The notes below the pieces were generated by a model, which did not search any database, had not been told where the DNA came from, and was given only the letters and a program-made list of their open reading frames with translations. Positions 53,507 through 63,273 of a stretch of 64,000 bases of DNA are shown here, piece by piece; positions within the stretch are counted from its first letter, which is position 1; every line of letters begins with the position of its first letter. The stretch spans positions 1 through 64,000 of the forward strand of contig CAUWLL010000005.1 in assembly GCA_963559605.1 (NCBI GenBank), in the 5' to 3' direction. Source of the stretch: Dorea_D sp963559605. GTDB lineage: Bacteria; Bacillota; Clostridia; Lachnospirales; Lachnospiraceae. Both the position numbers and the translations under genes were made by a program.

Positions 53507-54229
53507 CTACGCTCCCAGCAGACGCTTTGCATGCTCTATCCGTTCTACAGACGGCGGCTCTATTCCCTCCAGAGCGTAGGGAAGTCCCAACTCTTTCCAT
53601 TTATATATTCCCATGGTATGATAGGGCAGCACTTCAACCTTTTCTACATTAGAAAGGGTATCCAGAAACTTCCGAAGTCTCACCAGATACTCGTCCTTAT
53701 CACTTCCTCCGGGAACTAACACATGACGGATCCATACCGGTTTTCCAATCTGCGACAAATACTCGGCAAGTTCTAGAATGTTCCGATTGCTCACTCCCGT
53801 TAATACCTGATGTTCTTTCTCGTCTATCTGTTTTATGTCTAAAAGTACAAGATCCGTATACTCCATTAGCTTCCGAAACTTCCCCAAAAATGGCTCATCA
53901 TTTGTAAAAGGCTGCCCTCCGGTGTCCAGCACAGTGTGGATCCCTTTTTCTTTTGCCTTTTGAAACAATTCTGACAAAAAATCTATCTGTAGCAAAGGCT
54001 CTCCTCCACTTACGGTAATCCCACCTTTTTTCCCCCAGTAAGCGCGATAACGAAGCGCCTTTTCTACCAACTTTTCCGCATCATATAATTTACCGGACTC
54101 CATTTTCCAAGTATCCGGATTATGACAGAACTGACATCTCATGGCGCAGCCCGCCGTAAAGATCACATAACGGATGCCCGGACCGTCTACGGAACCAAAA
54201 CTTTCCAAAGAATGAATATACCCTTTCAT
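53507..54229 (-). CDS. pflA: Pyruvate formate-lyase activating enzyme
   Basis: A protein of 240 residues from ATG 54229 with GGAGG upstream; an open frame continues upstream without a site. Radical SAM cluster in CAMRCQFCHNPDTW, then GGITVSGGEPLLQ. It installs the glycyl radical on pyruvate formate-lyase under anaerobic conditions. The pflB gene that normally neighbours it is not seen. Confidence 0.93.
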   Translation of the reverse strand: MKGYIHSLESFGSVDGPGIRYVIFTAGCAMRCQFCHNPDTWKMESGKLYDAEKLVEKALRYRAYWGKKGGITVSGGEPLLQIDFLSELFQKAKEKGIHTVLDTGGQPFTNDEPFLGKFRKLMEYTDLVLLDIKQIDEKEHQVLTGVSNRNILELAEYLSQIGKPVWIRHVLVPGGSDKDEYLVRLRKFLDTLSNVEKVEVLPYHTMGIYKWKELGLPYALEGIEPPSVERIEHAKRLLGA

Positions 54230-54293
54230 CACCGCATTCCTCCTCTGTAATACAAAAGAGGACTCCCTATCGGAAATCCTCTCATAGTTTCTC

Positions 54294-54599
54294 TTATTCT
54301 GCACTGGCTTTTTCAATCTGTGCGATCGCTGCCTTCTGCATTGGAATACGACAATTCTTGTTACTTCCGAACTCTACGATTACATCACCGTCTGTAATAT
54401 CAATGATCACTCCGTAAAATCCACTAGTTGTAAGTACAGTATCGCCTACTTCCATTTCTGCAAGCATTGCCTGAATTCTCTTCTGTTCTTTTTTCTGCGG
54501 TCTTATAAAAATGAACCAAAACCCTACAAAGATTAACGCATACACGATCAAAATCGGTCCTAATCCCATTCCTGCAGCATTTGATGCCATTGTTACCAT
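54294..54599 (-). CDS. yajC: Preprotein translocase subunit YajC
   Basis: A protein of 101 residues: one membrane helix (LIVYALIFVGFWFIFIRPQ, the family motif) and a cytosolic tail with GDTVLTTSGFYGVI. An accessory subunit of the Sec translocon. ATG at 54599 with GGAGG upstream. It follows tgt, the usual order. Confidence 0.95.
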   Translation of the reverse strand: MVTMASNAAGMGLGPILIVYALIFVGFWFIFIRPQKKEQKRIQAMLAEMEVGDTVLTTSGFYGVIIDITDGDVIVEFGSNKNCRIPMQKAAIAQIEKASAE

Positions 54600-54690
54600 A
54601 ATTAATTCCTCCTAATATTTTTAAACGCTATTGCTATCATACACAATATTGCAATATTCATCAAGATATTTCTTGCATTTCATAGAAAAT

Positions 54691-55824
54691 TTAGGATTTC
54701 TCCCCTGTCATTCCCGCAATCTTAGCTTCTTTATATTCCTTGTAACAGCCTTTTTCAATGGCTTCTCTGATTTCTTCCATCATATGATTGTAAAAATACA
54801 GGTTATGGAGCACACAAAGGCGCATGCCGAGCATCTCTTTTGCTTTCAGAAGGTGGCGGATATATGCTCTTGAATATGTGCGGCAAGCCGGACACTGACA
54901 CCCCTCTTCGATCGGTCTTTCATCCAATTCAAACCTGGCGTTGAACAAATTCAGTTTTCCCGCATTTGTATACACATGTCCATGCCGCCCATTCCTGCTG
55001 GGGTATACGCAGTCGAAGAAATCCACGCCTCTGTCTACCACTTCCAAAATATTTATCGGAGTTCCTACACCCATCAAATATGTAGGCTTATTTTCCGGAA
55101 GATGGGGAACAACCGCATCCAGAATCCGATACATTTCTTCATGAGACTCTCCCACCGCCAGACCGCCTACTGCGTAACCGTCCAGATCAAGTTCAGATAT
55201 TTCCTGTGCGTGGCGGATACGAATATCCTCATAGATTCCTCCCTGATTGATCCCAAACAGCATTTGTCTGGGATTGATAGTATCCGGCAAACTGTTCAGA
55301 CGTTCCATCTCTGCTTTACAACGCCGCAGCCATCTGGTTGTCCTGTTCACAGAATTTTCCATATACTCCCGGTCTGCCACACTGGACGGACATTCATCGA
55401 ACGCCATGGCAATGGTAGACGCAAGGTTGGACTGGATCCTCATACTCTCTTCCGGTCCCATAAATATTTTCTTACCGTCAATATGGGAATGGAAATACAC
55501 GCCCTCTTCTTTGATCTTTCTGAGTCCGGCAAGAGAAAACACCTGAAATCCACCGGAATCTGTGAGAATCGGCTTGTCCCATACCATGAATTTATGAAGT
55601 CCGCCTAATTTTTTCACTACTTCATCTCCCGGGCGGACGTGCAGGTGGTACGTATTGGAAAGTTCCACCTGTGTTTTGATCTGTCTTAAATCCTCTGTAG
55701 AAACAGCGCCTTTAATGGCTGCGATCGTTCCTACATTCATAAATACCGGAGTCTCAACATCTCCGTGTACTGTATGCAGTCTGCCTCTTTTGGCACGACC
55801 GTCTTTTTTCAATAATTCATACAT
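54691..55824 (-). CDS. tgt: Queuine tRNA-ribosyltransferase
   Basis: A protein of 377 residues from ATG 55824 (AGGTGAT upstream). DSGGFQVFSL near residue 90 contains the first catalytic Asp; GVDFFDCVYPSRNGRHG has the nucleophile Asp. The zinc site is CQCPAC with a later His. It exchanges guanine-34 in tRNAs for the queuosine precursor. Followed by yajC. Confidence 0.97.
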   Translation of the reverse strand: MYELLKKDGRAKRGRLHTVHGDVETPVFMNVGTIAAIKGAVSTEDLRQIKTQVELSNTYHLHVRPGDEVVKKLGGLHKFMVWDKPILTDSGGFQVFSLAGLRKIKEEGVYFHSHIDGKKIFMGPEESMRIQSNLASTIAMAFDECPSSVADREYMENSVNRTTRWLRRCKAEMERLNSLPDTINPRQMLFGINQGGIYEDIRIRHAQEISELDLDGYAVGGLAVGESHEEMYRILDAVVPHLPENKPTYLMGVGTPINILEVVDRGVDFFDCVYPSRNGRHGHVYTNAGKLNLFNARFELDERPIEEGCQCPACRTYSRAYIRHLLKAKEMLGMRLCVLHNLYFYNHMMEEIREAIEKGCYKEYKEAKIAGMTGEKS

Positions 55825-55841
55825 CTTCTTATCACCTTTTT

Positions 55842-57278
55842 TTAATAATGACACACAACCGGAGTTCCATCCGAGATCAGCTCGTACATCTTTGCCGCTT
55901 TCTCCCTCGGCATATTGATACAGCCGTGAGAACCATGGCTTTTATACCTGCTCCCTCCAAATGAAGACTGCCAGGTTGCATCATGGAAACCAATACCCCT
56001 ATTAAACGGCATCCAGTATTTCACCGGAGATTCATAACTGTAAGTACCGTCCGGGCGCTTTTCTCCACGCAGAACCGCATCCATCGTCTTGTAAGACAAC
56101 GAATACATTCCCTGCGGCGTTGCATTTCCTCTGTTTGGGTTGCCTGTAACAATATCTGATTCCAGTACTACTTTTCCGTTTTTAATAAAATACGCTTTCT
56201 GTCTCGTAAGATCTACTTCCGCATAAGTATCTCCTACATCCATCTCCCCGTGGCTTGCGGCTCTGCTTGAATATTTCGGTTCCCTCGTCACGGCCTTTCC
56301 TTTCTTAATATCTTTGGTAAGCGCCTTGTACTCTTCCTCTTCATCGATCAGCCAGCCGTAATCGCCGCCGTCAACCTTTACCTGATTCCCGGTTGCCGTA
56401 GTGAAATTACGCGTCGTCCATTTCGTATTATATTTATCTGCCAGTTTCTCAATATATTTTTTAACAGCCTTTTTGTCAAACGTTACCTTCATATTCTTCC
56501 GGTTGACTTTCACCCACTTAGAGATTACAGCCGAATCTACCACTTCTGTTTTGGGCTTCAGATCATACGTAACTTTGGCGCCAAGATAGCTGTTCATCTT
56601 CTCTGCCGCTTTCACAACCTCTTTGGAATCAGACACATACTTCGGGAATTTGTAACATCCTTTCTCTGCCAGACTCAGTGTTTCCTGAAATCCGTTGATG
56701 GACTCTCGTACAGTCGCATGAAATTTCTTTTGATGGATCTGGGTTCCCACAACCTCCGGAACAACCTCAAACTTTACGTTCTGAAATGCCGGATAAGCAT
56801 TTACAGACTTCACCTGCCGCTTTTTGTCCATACACGCCAGACCTTTGATCACTTCATCCAGCGCTTTTTCGTCATATTTTACACCGATGGGCGCTTCCAG
56901 TTCTACCGGCTCCCACAAATGTTTTATCCAGAGGAAATTCTTCTGATTGTTCACTAGCTTTTTCAGTTCCTCCCCCGGAACATATTCGATGCCAATGTCT
57001 TTTCCTACAATCTCTTCCTTACCGTCTGTCTTTTCAAGCGTCAGTACATAATCCGACACCTGTCTCCTCATATACTCTTCCACCTGACTGACATTCTTCA
57101 TGGCTACATCTACACCATTGATCTTTGTCCCAAATATAAAATGGCTTCCAAAATAAATCGCAAAACCAATGTAAACTAGCGCAATTACCCCTACGATACC
57201 TCCCAATACGATTGCAATTTTCTTCGAAACCCCTACTTCGGTTTTCTCATCTTTTTTGTTAAAAATGCCCATAAACAT
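55842..57278 (-). CDS. L,D-transpeptidase (YkuD) with PG-binding domains
   Basis: A protein of about 478 residues; ATG 57278 or 57272 are both close to GGAG. One N-terminal membrane helix (about 20-45), two repeats of the peptidoglycan-binding type (about 60-330), and a YkuD domain at the end with GFHDATWQSSFGG and SHGSHGCINM, the conserved His and catalytic Cys. It forms 3-3 cross-links or attaches proteins to peptidoglycan outside the membrane. A promoter could not be read with confidence. Confidence 0.93.
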   Translation of the reverse strand: MFMGIFNKKDEKTEVGVSKKIAIVLGGIVGVIALVYIGFAIYFGSHFIFGTKINGVDVAMKNVSQVEEYMRRQVSDYVLTLEKTDGKEEIVGKDIGIEYVPGEELKKLVNNQKNFLWIKHLWEPVELEAPIGVKYDEKALDEVIKGLACMDKKRQVKSVNAYPAFQNVKFEVVPEVVGTQIHQKKFHATVRESINGFQETLSLAEKGCYKFPKYVSDSKEVVKAAEKMNSYLGAKVTYDLKPKTEVVDSAVISKWVKVNRKNMKVTFDKKAVKKYIEKLADKYNTKWTTRNFTTATGNQVKVDGGDYGWLIDEEEEYKALTKDIKKGKAVTREPKYSSRAASHGEMDVGDTYAEVDLTRQKAYFIKNGKVVLESDIVTGNPNRGNATPQGMYSLSYKTMDAVLRGEKRPDGTYSYESPVKYWMPFNRGIGFHDATWQSSFGGSRYKSHGSHGCINMPREKAAKMYELISDGTPVVCHY

Positions 57279-57356
57279 TCTACTCCTTTTTGAATCACAC
57301 GCTATCATTATAATATGCAATATATCAAAAGTACAGTCTAAAATGTCGAAAAAAGT

Positions 57357-57385
57357 TTGAAGATTTCGTATTTCTAAACTATAAT
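57357..57385 (+). promoter_or_regulatory. Sigma A promoter of aroC
   Basis: TTGAAG (57357-57362), a 17-base spacer and TATAAT (57380-57385). A TGTCGAA (57344-57350) lies six bases upstream of the -35. Confidence 0.78.
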
Positions 57386-57452
57386 AAAACTATTCCATTT
57401 CATAATACTACATTTATGACAGATTTTGATCGCTTTCAAAGGAGACTTTAAA

Positions 57453-58562
57453 ATGGCAGGCTCAACTTTCGGAACACAATTTACAATTACAACCTGGGGG
57501 GAATCTCACGGAACAGCCATAGGTGTTGTCGTCGACGGCTGCCCGGCAGGACTTTCTCTTAGCGTAAACGATATACAAAACTTTTTAAATCGCCGAAAAC
57601 CGGGGCAAGGCAAATTCACCACGTCCAGACAGGAAGCCGACTGTGCCGAGATTCTATCCGGTGTCTTCGAGGGACGCACCACCGGAACTCCCATTTCCAT
57701 CCTGGTAAGAAATGAAGATCAATACCCCAAAGATTACAGCAACATCAAAAACTGCTATCGTCCCGGACACGCAGATTATACCTATGATAAAAAATACGGT
57801 TTCCGGGATTACCGGGGCGGCGGACGTTCCTCCGGCAGAGAAACCATCGGCCGGACAGCCGCAGGAGCCGTAGCTTCTAAAATTCTCGCCGAACTTGGCA
57901 TAAAAGTTACTGCCTATACCCGTTCTATCGGTACGATCAGCGTTCCCGTTTCCGAATACCATTATGAACAGATTTTTGAAAATGCTTTCTATATGCCAAA
58001 TAATGACTATGCCAAAAAGGCTTCTGAATATTTGGAAAACTGTATAAAAGAACAGGATTCTGTCGGAGGGATCGTCGAATGCGTGATAAGCGGAATGCCT
58101 GCCGGTATCGGTGAGCCCGTGTTTCAAAAATTAGACGCTGCCCTTGCCGGTGCAGTTCTGTCTGTGGGCGCAGTCAAAGGTGTAGAAATCGGAGACGGTT
58201 TTCGCGCAGCCCTGGCAAAGGGCAGTACGAACAATGATGCTTTCTGTACAAAAGACAACGGCAGCCATGTCTTAAAAGAGACCAACCATTCCGGTGGTAT
58301 CTTAGGCGGCATCAGTGACGGCAGCCCGATCATCCTAAGAGCTGCCCTGAAGCCGACACCTTCTATTGCACAAGAACAAAAAACCGTAACAAAAGATGGA
58401 GAAAACACAACCCTTTCCATTACCGGACGTCACGATCCCGTAATTGTCCCAAGGGCGGTTGTTGTGATAGAATCCATGGCAGCCATCACTGTCTTAGATA
58501 TGCTTATGCAGAATATGTCAGCTAACATGGATTCTTTGAGAAATTTTTACAAAAACAAATAA
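57453..58562 (+). CDS. aroC: Chorismate synthase
   Basis: A protein of 369 residues from ATG 57453 (AAAGGAGA upstream). All three signatures: GESHGTAIGVVVDGCPAG, RPGHADYTYDKKYGFRDYRG and GRSSGRETIGRTAAGAVA, plus the C-terminal GRHDPVIVPRA. Needs reduced FMN to make chorismate, the substrate of the chorismate mutase at 30.9 kb. Single-gene unit. Confidence 0.97.
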   Translation: MAGSTFGTQFTITTWGESHGTAIGVVVDGCPAGLSLSVNDIQNFLNRRKPGQGKFTTSRQEADCAEILSGVFEGRTTGTPISILVRNEDQYPKDYSNIKNCYRPGHADYTYDKKYGFRDYRGGGRSSGRETIGRTAAGAVASKILAELGIKVTAYTRSIGTISVPVSEYHYEQIFENAFYMPNNDYAKKASEYLENCIKEQDSVGGIVECVISGMPAGIGEPVFQKLDAALAGAVLSVGAVKGVEIGDGFRAALAKGSTNNDAFCTKDNGSHVLKETNHSGGILGGISDGSPIILRAALKPTPSIAQEQKTVTKDGENTTLSITGRHDPVIVPRAVVVIESMAAITVLDMLMQNMSANMDSLRNFYKNK

Positions 58563-58577
58563 CAAAAACTAGGCAGC

Positions 58578-59381
58578 CTACAAGTTCCCTGCGCTGATCT
58601 CTCTCATGATCTGCTCGTAGAACTCTTCTCTTGTACCCACTCTTTTCAGTTCTTTTCGCACAGAACCGTCTTTTATCATCAAAATCCTGCTGCAATAGCT
58701 TGCCATTTCCGGATTATGTGTAACTAAAATAATAGTCTTATTCATATCTCTGTTAATATCTTCCATGGCTTTATTCACAACATCGCCGGATTCCGCATCC
58801 AGATTTCCTGTGGGCTCATCTGCCAGAACCACATCTGGATTATTACAAAGAGCACGGCATATTGCTGCTCTTTGTTTCTCACCGCCGGACAACTCATACG
58901 GATTTTTCTCCAGCAGGTGACGAATCCCAAACTGTTCCGCCAGCTTCTCCGCTTCCTCTCTTGCCATCTCCGGGTCTGCCTTATCCAGCACCATAGGAAG
59001 CATGATATTTTCTTTCACCGTCAGGCTGTCCATCAGATAAAAATCCTGAAATACAAAGCCAATCTCTCTTCTTCGAATATCAGACAGCTCGTCCGCCCAT
59101 AAATCTTTAGAATTTCTCCCCTTAAAATAAATATCTCCCTCTGTAGGCGGATCAAGAAGCCCCAATACTTTCAAAAGAGTCGTTTTACCACAACCTGATT
59201 TTCCGATAATTCCTACGTATTCACCCTCGTAGATGGTAAAACTCAACCCTTTTAACACCTCTGTCCTCTCATTATCTCCCCAGAAATAGCTGCGGTGAAG
59301 TTCCTTTACTTTCAGAACCTCTGTCTCGTCTGTAACCATTTCCTGTACTTCTTCTTTTCTTTTATTTTTCTGCATATCCAT
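58578..59381 (-). CDS. ABC transporter ATP-binding protein
   Basis: A protein of 267 residues of the MacB/LolD-type subfamily. Walker A GKSGCGKTTLL, Q-loop FVFQDFYLMD, signature LSGGEKQRAAICRAL, Walker B VVLADEPTGNLDA. It should power the FtsX-like permease encoded just upstream (1 base gap). Last gene of the sigma/anti-sigma/ABC unit. Probably exports or senses peptides; substrate unknown. Confidence 0.93.
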   Translation of the reverse strand: MDMQKNKRKEEVQEMVTDETEVLKVKELHRSYFWGDNERTEVLKGLSFTIYEGEYVGIIGKSGCGKTTLLKVLGLLDPPTEGDIYFKGRNSKDLWADELSDIRRREIGFVFQDFYLMDSLTVKENIMLPMVLDKADPEMAREEAEKLAEQFGIRHLLEKNPYELSGGEKQRAAICRALCNNPDVVLADEPTGNLDAESGDVVNKAMEDINRDMNKTIILVTHNPEMASYCSRILMIKDGSVRKELKRVGTREEFYEQIMREISAGNL

Positions 59382-59382
59382 A

Positions 59383-62031
59383 TTATTTCCCCTCTGCCTT
59401 TCGAATCACATAATGTCGTAACGCCAAAAGCGCTGCTATCTGTACTGCTGCATAAACAATCGCTGTCACACCGAGAATCTTTGTATATTCTATCATTTCC
59501 TCCGCCTGAAAATGTCTCAGATTCCACAACAGAACCGTAAATATCGGAACACATACAGCAGTAACGACTAACGGTATCTTCACAAATCGGTTGATTTCTT
59601 TTTTCAAGGATGCTTCTCTTTCTTTCTTCGGCATTCCCATGTAATTCAGAAATTCGTAACGCTTCTTTGTATCTGGAAGCTCTGATTCAATCTTCATATA
59701 CAAGATAAAGATGCTGATCACCAGCAAGATCGCCATGATAAATCCATTGGAAATAGTGTTGAAAAGACGTTCTGCAATTTTTCCTCCGGCATTCTCCTCT
59801 TTACTGTAATAAGACAAAACGTTTCCGTCGAACTTTTCATCTGCCGCATGGTTTTCTTTAAAAAGATGCAACGCTTCTGTAAGCGCTTTTTTATCTGCAT
59901 TTTTACTGTTCACCAATATCAATCGATTCGGCCACTCATGAATATTCACTTCCTCCACCGCTTCTTCTGTTTGCGGATCGATCTCTTCTCCGGTGAACAG
60001 ATTTGTTTTCTTCCAATTTTCCTTCACAGAATCAAAATATTCATCTGAAAACACGACCATATTCTCATGCGTTCCTTCTCGAAAGACGCCAATCAGAGAG
60101 CCAGTTTCAGAACCCGCAATTGTTCTTGGGACATAAATCTTATCTCTCATAACCCAGTCATAGTTCTCTAAAGGTTGCCCGATAAAAATATACGGCTTCT
60201 CTCGGGACATATAGTAATCCAGTGGTTTTGCACGATCTCCCACATCCTGCTGATACACAATATAAATCTTTTTTCCTTCTGCATCCAGTTTGGGCAGTGG
60301 CTCTGCATCTTCTCCCAGCAGTTTCTTCAGTTCATAATATGTAGACTCCGAGATTCCGATATTCTGCCCCTGCGGCATGACCGGAAAACGAAAATCATCC
60401 AGCCATACGGTACGGTCTACGGTAGTCGCCCGCACCATTGGAAATTCTATCAACTGCGCCCCGGCTGCTTCCATATCTTTCAGCGCTTTATCATCTTTAC
60501 TGTTTGCCAGACATACGTAATCATACGGAAGCTGCGCCTCCGGTTCCGGCGCCAGAATAGGCGCTACTGCATCCTTTGCAAACAATACAAACGTACAAAT
60601 ATGTAAAATCGTCAATAAGAACACATAACGACTTGTCCTCTGAAATGTATGGTACAGTGGATTGTTCGGGATCAGCTTCTCATAATAGCCTCGCTCTTTC
60701 TTTTTCTGCCATTTCAGAACCATTCCCCATCCGTTTCGAATCATCAGACAGACGCCAAGCAGAAACAGACCGACTACAGATACCCCTTCTGCGTGTTCTA
60801 TCTTTGAAAACTGAAATAACGCATATCCTACAAAGATTATGCCTGCCAAAAGACCAACGGGACTAAAACGCCCCGGCATTTTCTCTTTCCGAATGTCTCC
60901 GCTTCGCATTTTTGTCACATTTGTCTCTTTGTACACACCATAAGTAACTACAAATGCCAACGCGTAAACAAGAACGGTCATTCCCAATGTCTTCGTATAC
61001 GTTCTCCATGTCATAACGCCAAAAACAACCTGACTGCCCAGTGCATAGAGCGTCAATTTCCGAAAACAGAACAAAAGAATGTTTCCAAGCGCCAGTCCGC
61101 CCAGCAAAGACAATACAATAGCGGCTCCAAGTTCCGCTCCCACAAACAGATTCAAAGTTTTCCGGCGAATACCGAGCGTGAGAAATACGCCAAAGCTTCT
61201 CATTCGATTTTTCAAATAATAAACCAAGATATATGTAATTAAAAATACTGCCAATACGGTAAATACTATCATGAAATTCAAAATCACCGCATCCATACCG
61301 CGCCCGCTGGCAAAATAACTGTTCGTATCCATGCCGCTTAACAGTTCCTGCATACCGGAGCTTACAAACAAAAGACCTGCCGACACGATTCCCGCACCGG
61401 TAAGCAGACGATAATCTTTCCAGTTATATCTGAAATTCTTCCAGATCATCCGGTAGAAATCTTTGGAATATTTCCCGTCAAACCGAAGACGTCGGTTTTT
61501 CTCTTTTTTCAGCTCTTTTCTTCGTTTCTCATTTTCCTTCTCGCGCTTTGCAGCTTCATTCCATTCCTCCGCCATCTTACCGCCTATAAAAGTAAAGCCG
61601 AAGCTGACCAGTATGATCAGTGGATACAGAAAAGACAAAATGCCTTCTCCTGCCGCGCCCATGGTAAGGAAGAAGTTTGCCATAAATCCCAAAACAAGAG
61701 AGGAGGCTGCCAGCACATCTGCGTAGGATCTCCTCATCATATTTAAGATCAGATGAAGCAGCATTATAAGCTGTGCCAATACAAGGATGATAAGCTGCAT
61801 ATACAAAGCCACGCCAAAAGATTTGGCATCCTTTAACAATTCTCCCGCAAGTTCCTGACCACCATACATATCCCGCAGATATATGTCTATGGGATTCCCC
61901 CACATACGAAACAGATATATCGGCGCATTATAGGATTTTCCGCCTATGACAAGCCACGGATACAGGCATACTGCCTGTGCGATGATCCCAAATACAATAT
62001 ACGTAATTCTTTTTCCTGTCCATTTCTTCAT
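59383..62031 (-). CDS. ABC transporter permease, FtsX-like, 882 residues
   Basis: Start chosen at ATG 62031 (MKKWTGKRITYIVFG), with AGGA seven bases upstream. About ten or more membrane segments. A large soluble region (about residues 470-770, outside the membrane) lies between the middle and last segments. Charged cytosolic stretches and a C-terminal FtsX-type helix group (LVISIFILYMKIESELPDTK) follow. The layout is like BceB-type permeases that detect or remove antimicrobial peptides, but longer. Follows the anti-sigma gene by 32 bases. Confidence 0.85.
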   Translation of the reverse strand: MKKWTGKRITYIVFGIIAQAVCLYPWLVIGGKSYNAPIYLFRMWGNPIDIYLRDMYGGQELAGELLKDAKSFGVALYMQLIILVLAQLIMLLHLILNMMRRSYADVLAASSLVLGFMANFFLTMGAAGEGILSFLYPLIILVSFGFTFIGGKMAEEWNEAAKREKENEKRRKELKKEKNRRLRFDGKYSKDFYRMIWKNFRYNWKDYRLLTGAGIVSAGLLFVSSGMQELLSGMDTNSYFASGRGMDAVILNFMIVFTVLAVFLITYILVYYLKNRMRSFGVFLTLGIRRKTLNLFVGAELGAAIVLSLLGGLALGNILLFCFRKLTLYALGSQVVFGVMTWRTYTKTLGMTVLVYALAFVVTYGVYKETNVTKMRSGDIRKEKMPGRFSPVGLLAGIIFVGYALFQFSKIEHAEGVSVVGLFLLGVCLMIRNGWGMVLKWQKKKERGYYEKLIPNNPLYHTFQRTSRYVFLLTILHICTFVLFAKDAVAPILAPEPEAQLPYDYVCLANSKDDKALKDMEAAGAQLIEFPMVRATTVDRTVWLDDFRFPVMPQGQNIGISESTYYELKKLLGEDAEPLPKLDAEGKKIYIVYQQDVGDRAKPLDYYMSREKPYIFIGQPLENYDWVMRDKIYVPRTIAGSETGSLIGVFREGTHENMVVFSDEYFDSVKENWKKTNLFTGEEIDPQTEEAVEEVNIHEWPNRLILVNSKNADKKALTEALHLFKENHAADEKFDGNVLSYYSKEENAGGKIAERLFNTISNGFIMAILLVISIFILYMKIESELPDTKKRYEFLNYMGMPKKEREASLKKEINRFVKIPLVVTAVCVPIFTVLLWNLRHFQAEEMIEYTKILGVTAIVYAAVQIAALLALRHYVIRKAEGK

Positions 62032-62063
62032 TGTTTTTTCCTCACACATTATATTTTCTGTAA

Positions 62064-62657
62064 TTATATCAACAGCGAGCCCAAGAATACTGTACCCACA
62101 ATACAAAACAATACCAAATACACCATTTTTGTAAGCAGTGAATACATGATCACCTCTCCGAACATCCCCTGTCGTTTCTTAAATCCGTATTTCAGGAAAT
62201 ATACAACTTCCCACAGAAAGAAGAACACATACAAAAATCCCTGTATCAGAAACATAAATTTCGCTTCCAAAATCCCGGAAAGCGGTCCCAGATCCTCAAG
62301 TAAACTTTCCGTCACTGCTTCATATCCGAATGTGGCAGATGCATATATGCACCATACAAAGATCCCGAAGTTCAGCAGTATATCCAGAAATCCCAGATTT
62401 AACTGGTAATCTTTCCACAGCTTATCTTCCAGCGCCTTCTTTCCCTCCAAGAGGAGCTTCTGTTCTTCTGCTTCGTTATCAGCTTCTCTTATTTCCTCGA
62501 CTCTTCCGATATATAATTCCATTTTCATCTCGTCAAGCTCCCGCCTGCACGCCTCACAGTGTTTCAGATGCTTCTCCAACAGCTCTCTGCTCTCCTCACT
62601 GCACACCTCATCCAGATATAGGGGCAACAAATCCCGAATGATATTACATTTATCCAT
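62064..62657 (-). CDS. Anti-sigma factor with zinc-finger domain
   Basis: A protein of 197 residues from ATG 62657 (GGAGG eight bases upstream). The N-terminus has the zf-HC2 pattern (HLKHCEACRREL, the H-x3-C-x2-C motif). A linker and about three membrane segments follow. The gene overlaps the sigma gene by 8 bases. It should hold the sigma factor at the membrane until a signal frees it. Confidence 0.88.
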   Translation of the reverse strand: MDKCNIIRDLLPLYLDEVCSEESRELLEKHLKHCEACRRELDEMKMELYIGRVEEIREADNEAEEQKLLLEGKKALEDKLWKDYQLNLGFLDILLNFGIFVWCIYASATFGYEAVTESLLEDLGPLSGILEAKFMFLIQGFLYVFFFLWEVVYFLKYGFKKRQGMFGEVIMYSLLTKMVYLVLFCIVGTVFLGSLLI

Positions 62658-63141
62658 CCGTCTCACCTCCAAGTCTTTCTGCAATCATCTTCTTTGCCCG
62701 GTAATACGTAACTCTCGCCCAGGATTCGCTCTTTCCATACAATTCACTAATGTCCACAAATCCGAGCTCTCCCAATACTCTCAGAGTAAATACTTCCCGG
62801 TACGGCTCCGGCAAGGTACTTAAAATATTTTGTATCCTTACCGCCTCCGTCTGATCGATCACCTCATCTTCCACACTGATCGGCGCCTTTTCAAATGCGA
62901 TCACATCTTCTCCAACCAAACGCTTCTGACGTCTTACATGAGCAAAATATTCATGCTTCGCAATCTGACATAACCAGACCGACATCTTGCATGTTCCACG
63001 AAACTTTTCCATCTGCTCAAATGCGATCACAAAAGTAGACTGGGTAAGTTCTTCTGCAAGATCTTGACTTCCACAAATCTTCAGGAGAAACCGATAGACT
63101 TCGGAAAGGTATTTCTTATAAACTTTATCAAATCCTTCCAC
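62650..63141 (-). CDS. ECF RNA polymerase sigma factor
   Basis: A protein of 163 residues. Region 2 (LAEELTQSTFVIAFEQMEKF) and region 4 (LPEPYREVFTLRVLGELGFV, then SESWARVTYYRAKKMI). The start chosen is GTG 63141, eight bases after GGAGG; an earlier GTG (63150) overlaps that site. Heads the operon with the anti-sigma and ABC genes; likely self-controlled. Confidence 0.92.
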   Translation of the reverse strand: MEGFDKVYKKYLSEVYRFLLKICGSQDLAEELTQSTFVIAFEQMEKFRGTCKMSVWLCQIAKHEYFAHVRRQKRLVGEDVIAFEKAPISVEDEVIDQTEAVRIQNILSTLPEPYREVFTLRVLGELGFVDISELYGKSESWARVTYYRAKKMIAERLGGETDG

Positions 63142-63162
63142 CCAATCCACCTCCTATCTTAT

Positions 63163-63192
63163 AAGAGTCAAAAGTTCTCAAAACGTTACAAA
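63163..63192 (-). promoter_or_regulatory. ECF-type promoter of the sigma operon
   Basis: On the minus strand TGTAACGTTTT (63191-63181), 14 bases, then CTCT (63166-63163). The TGTAAC box is like other self-controlled ECF promoters, although the -10 CGTC-type box is imperfect. Confidence 0.5.
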
Positions 63193-63273
63193 AAAATTTA
63201 CAGCCACACATCTTGTCACAAGTATACTTGCACAATCTGCGTGGCTATCCTTTTACACACCGAAACAGGGAAG

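Noticed and set aside
53299..53532. Frame of 77 codons overlapping the leuB start by four bases
   Set aside because: It covers the strong leuB promoter, overlaps the pflA end, and has no good ribosome site; probably chance.
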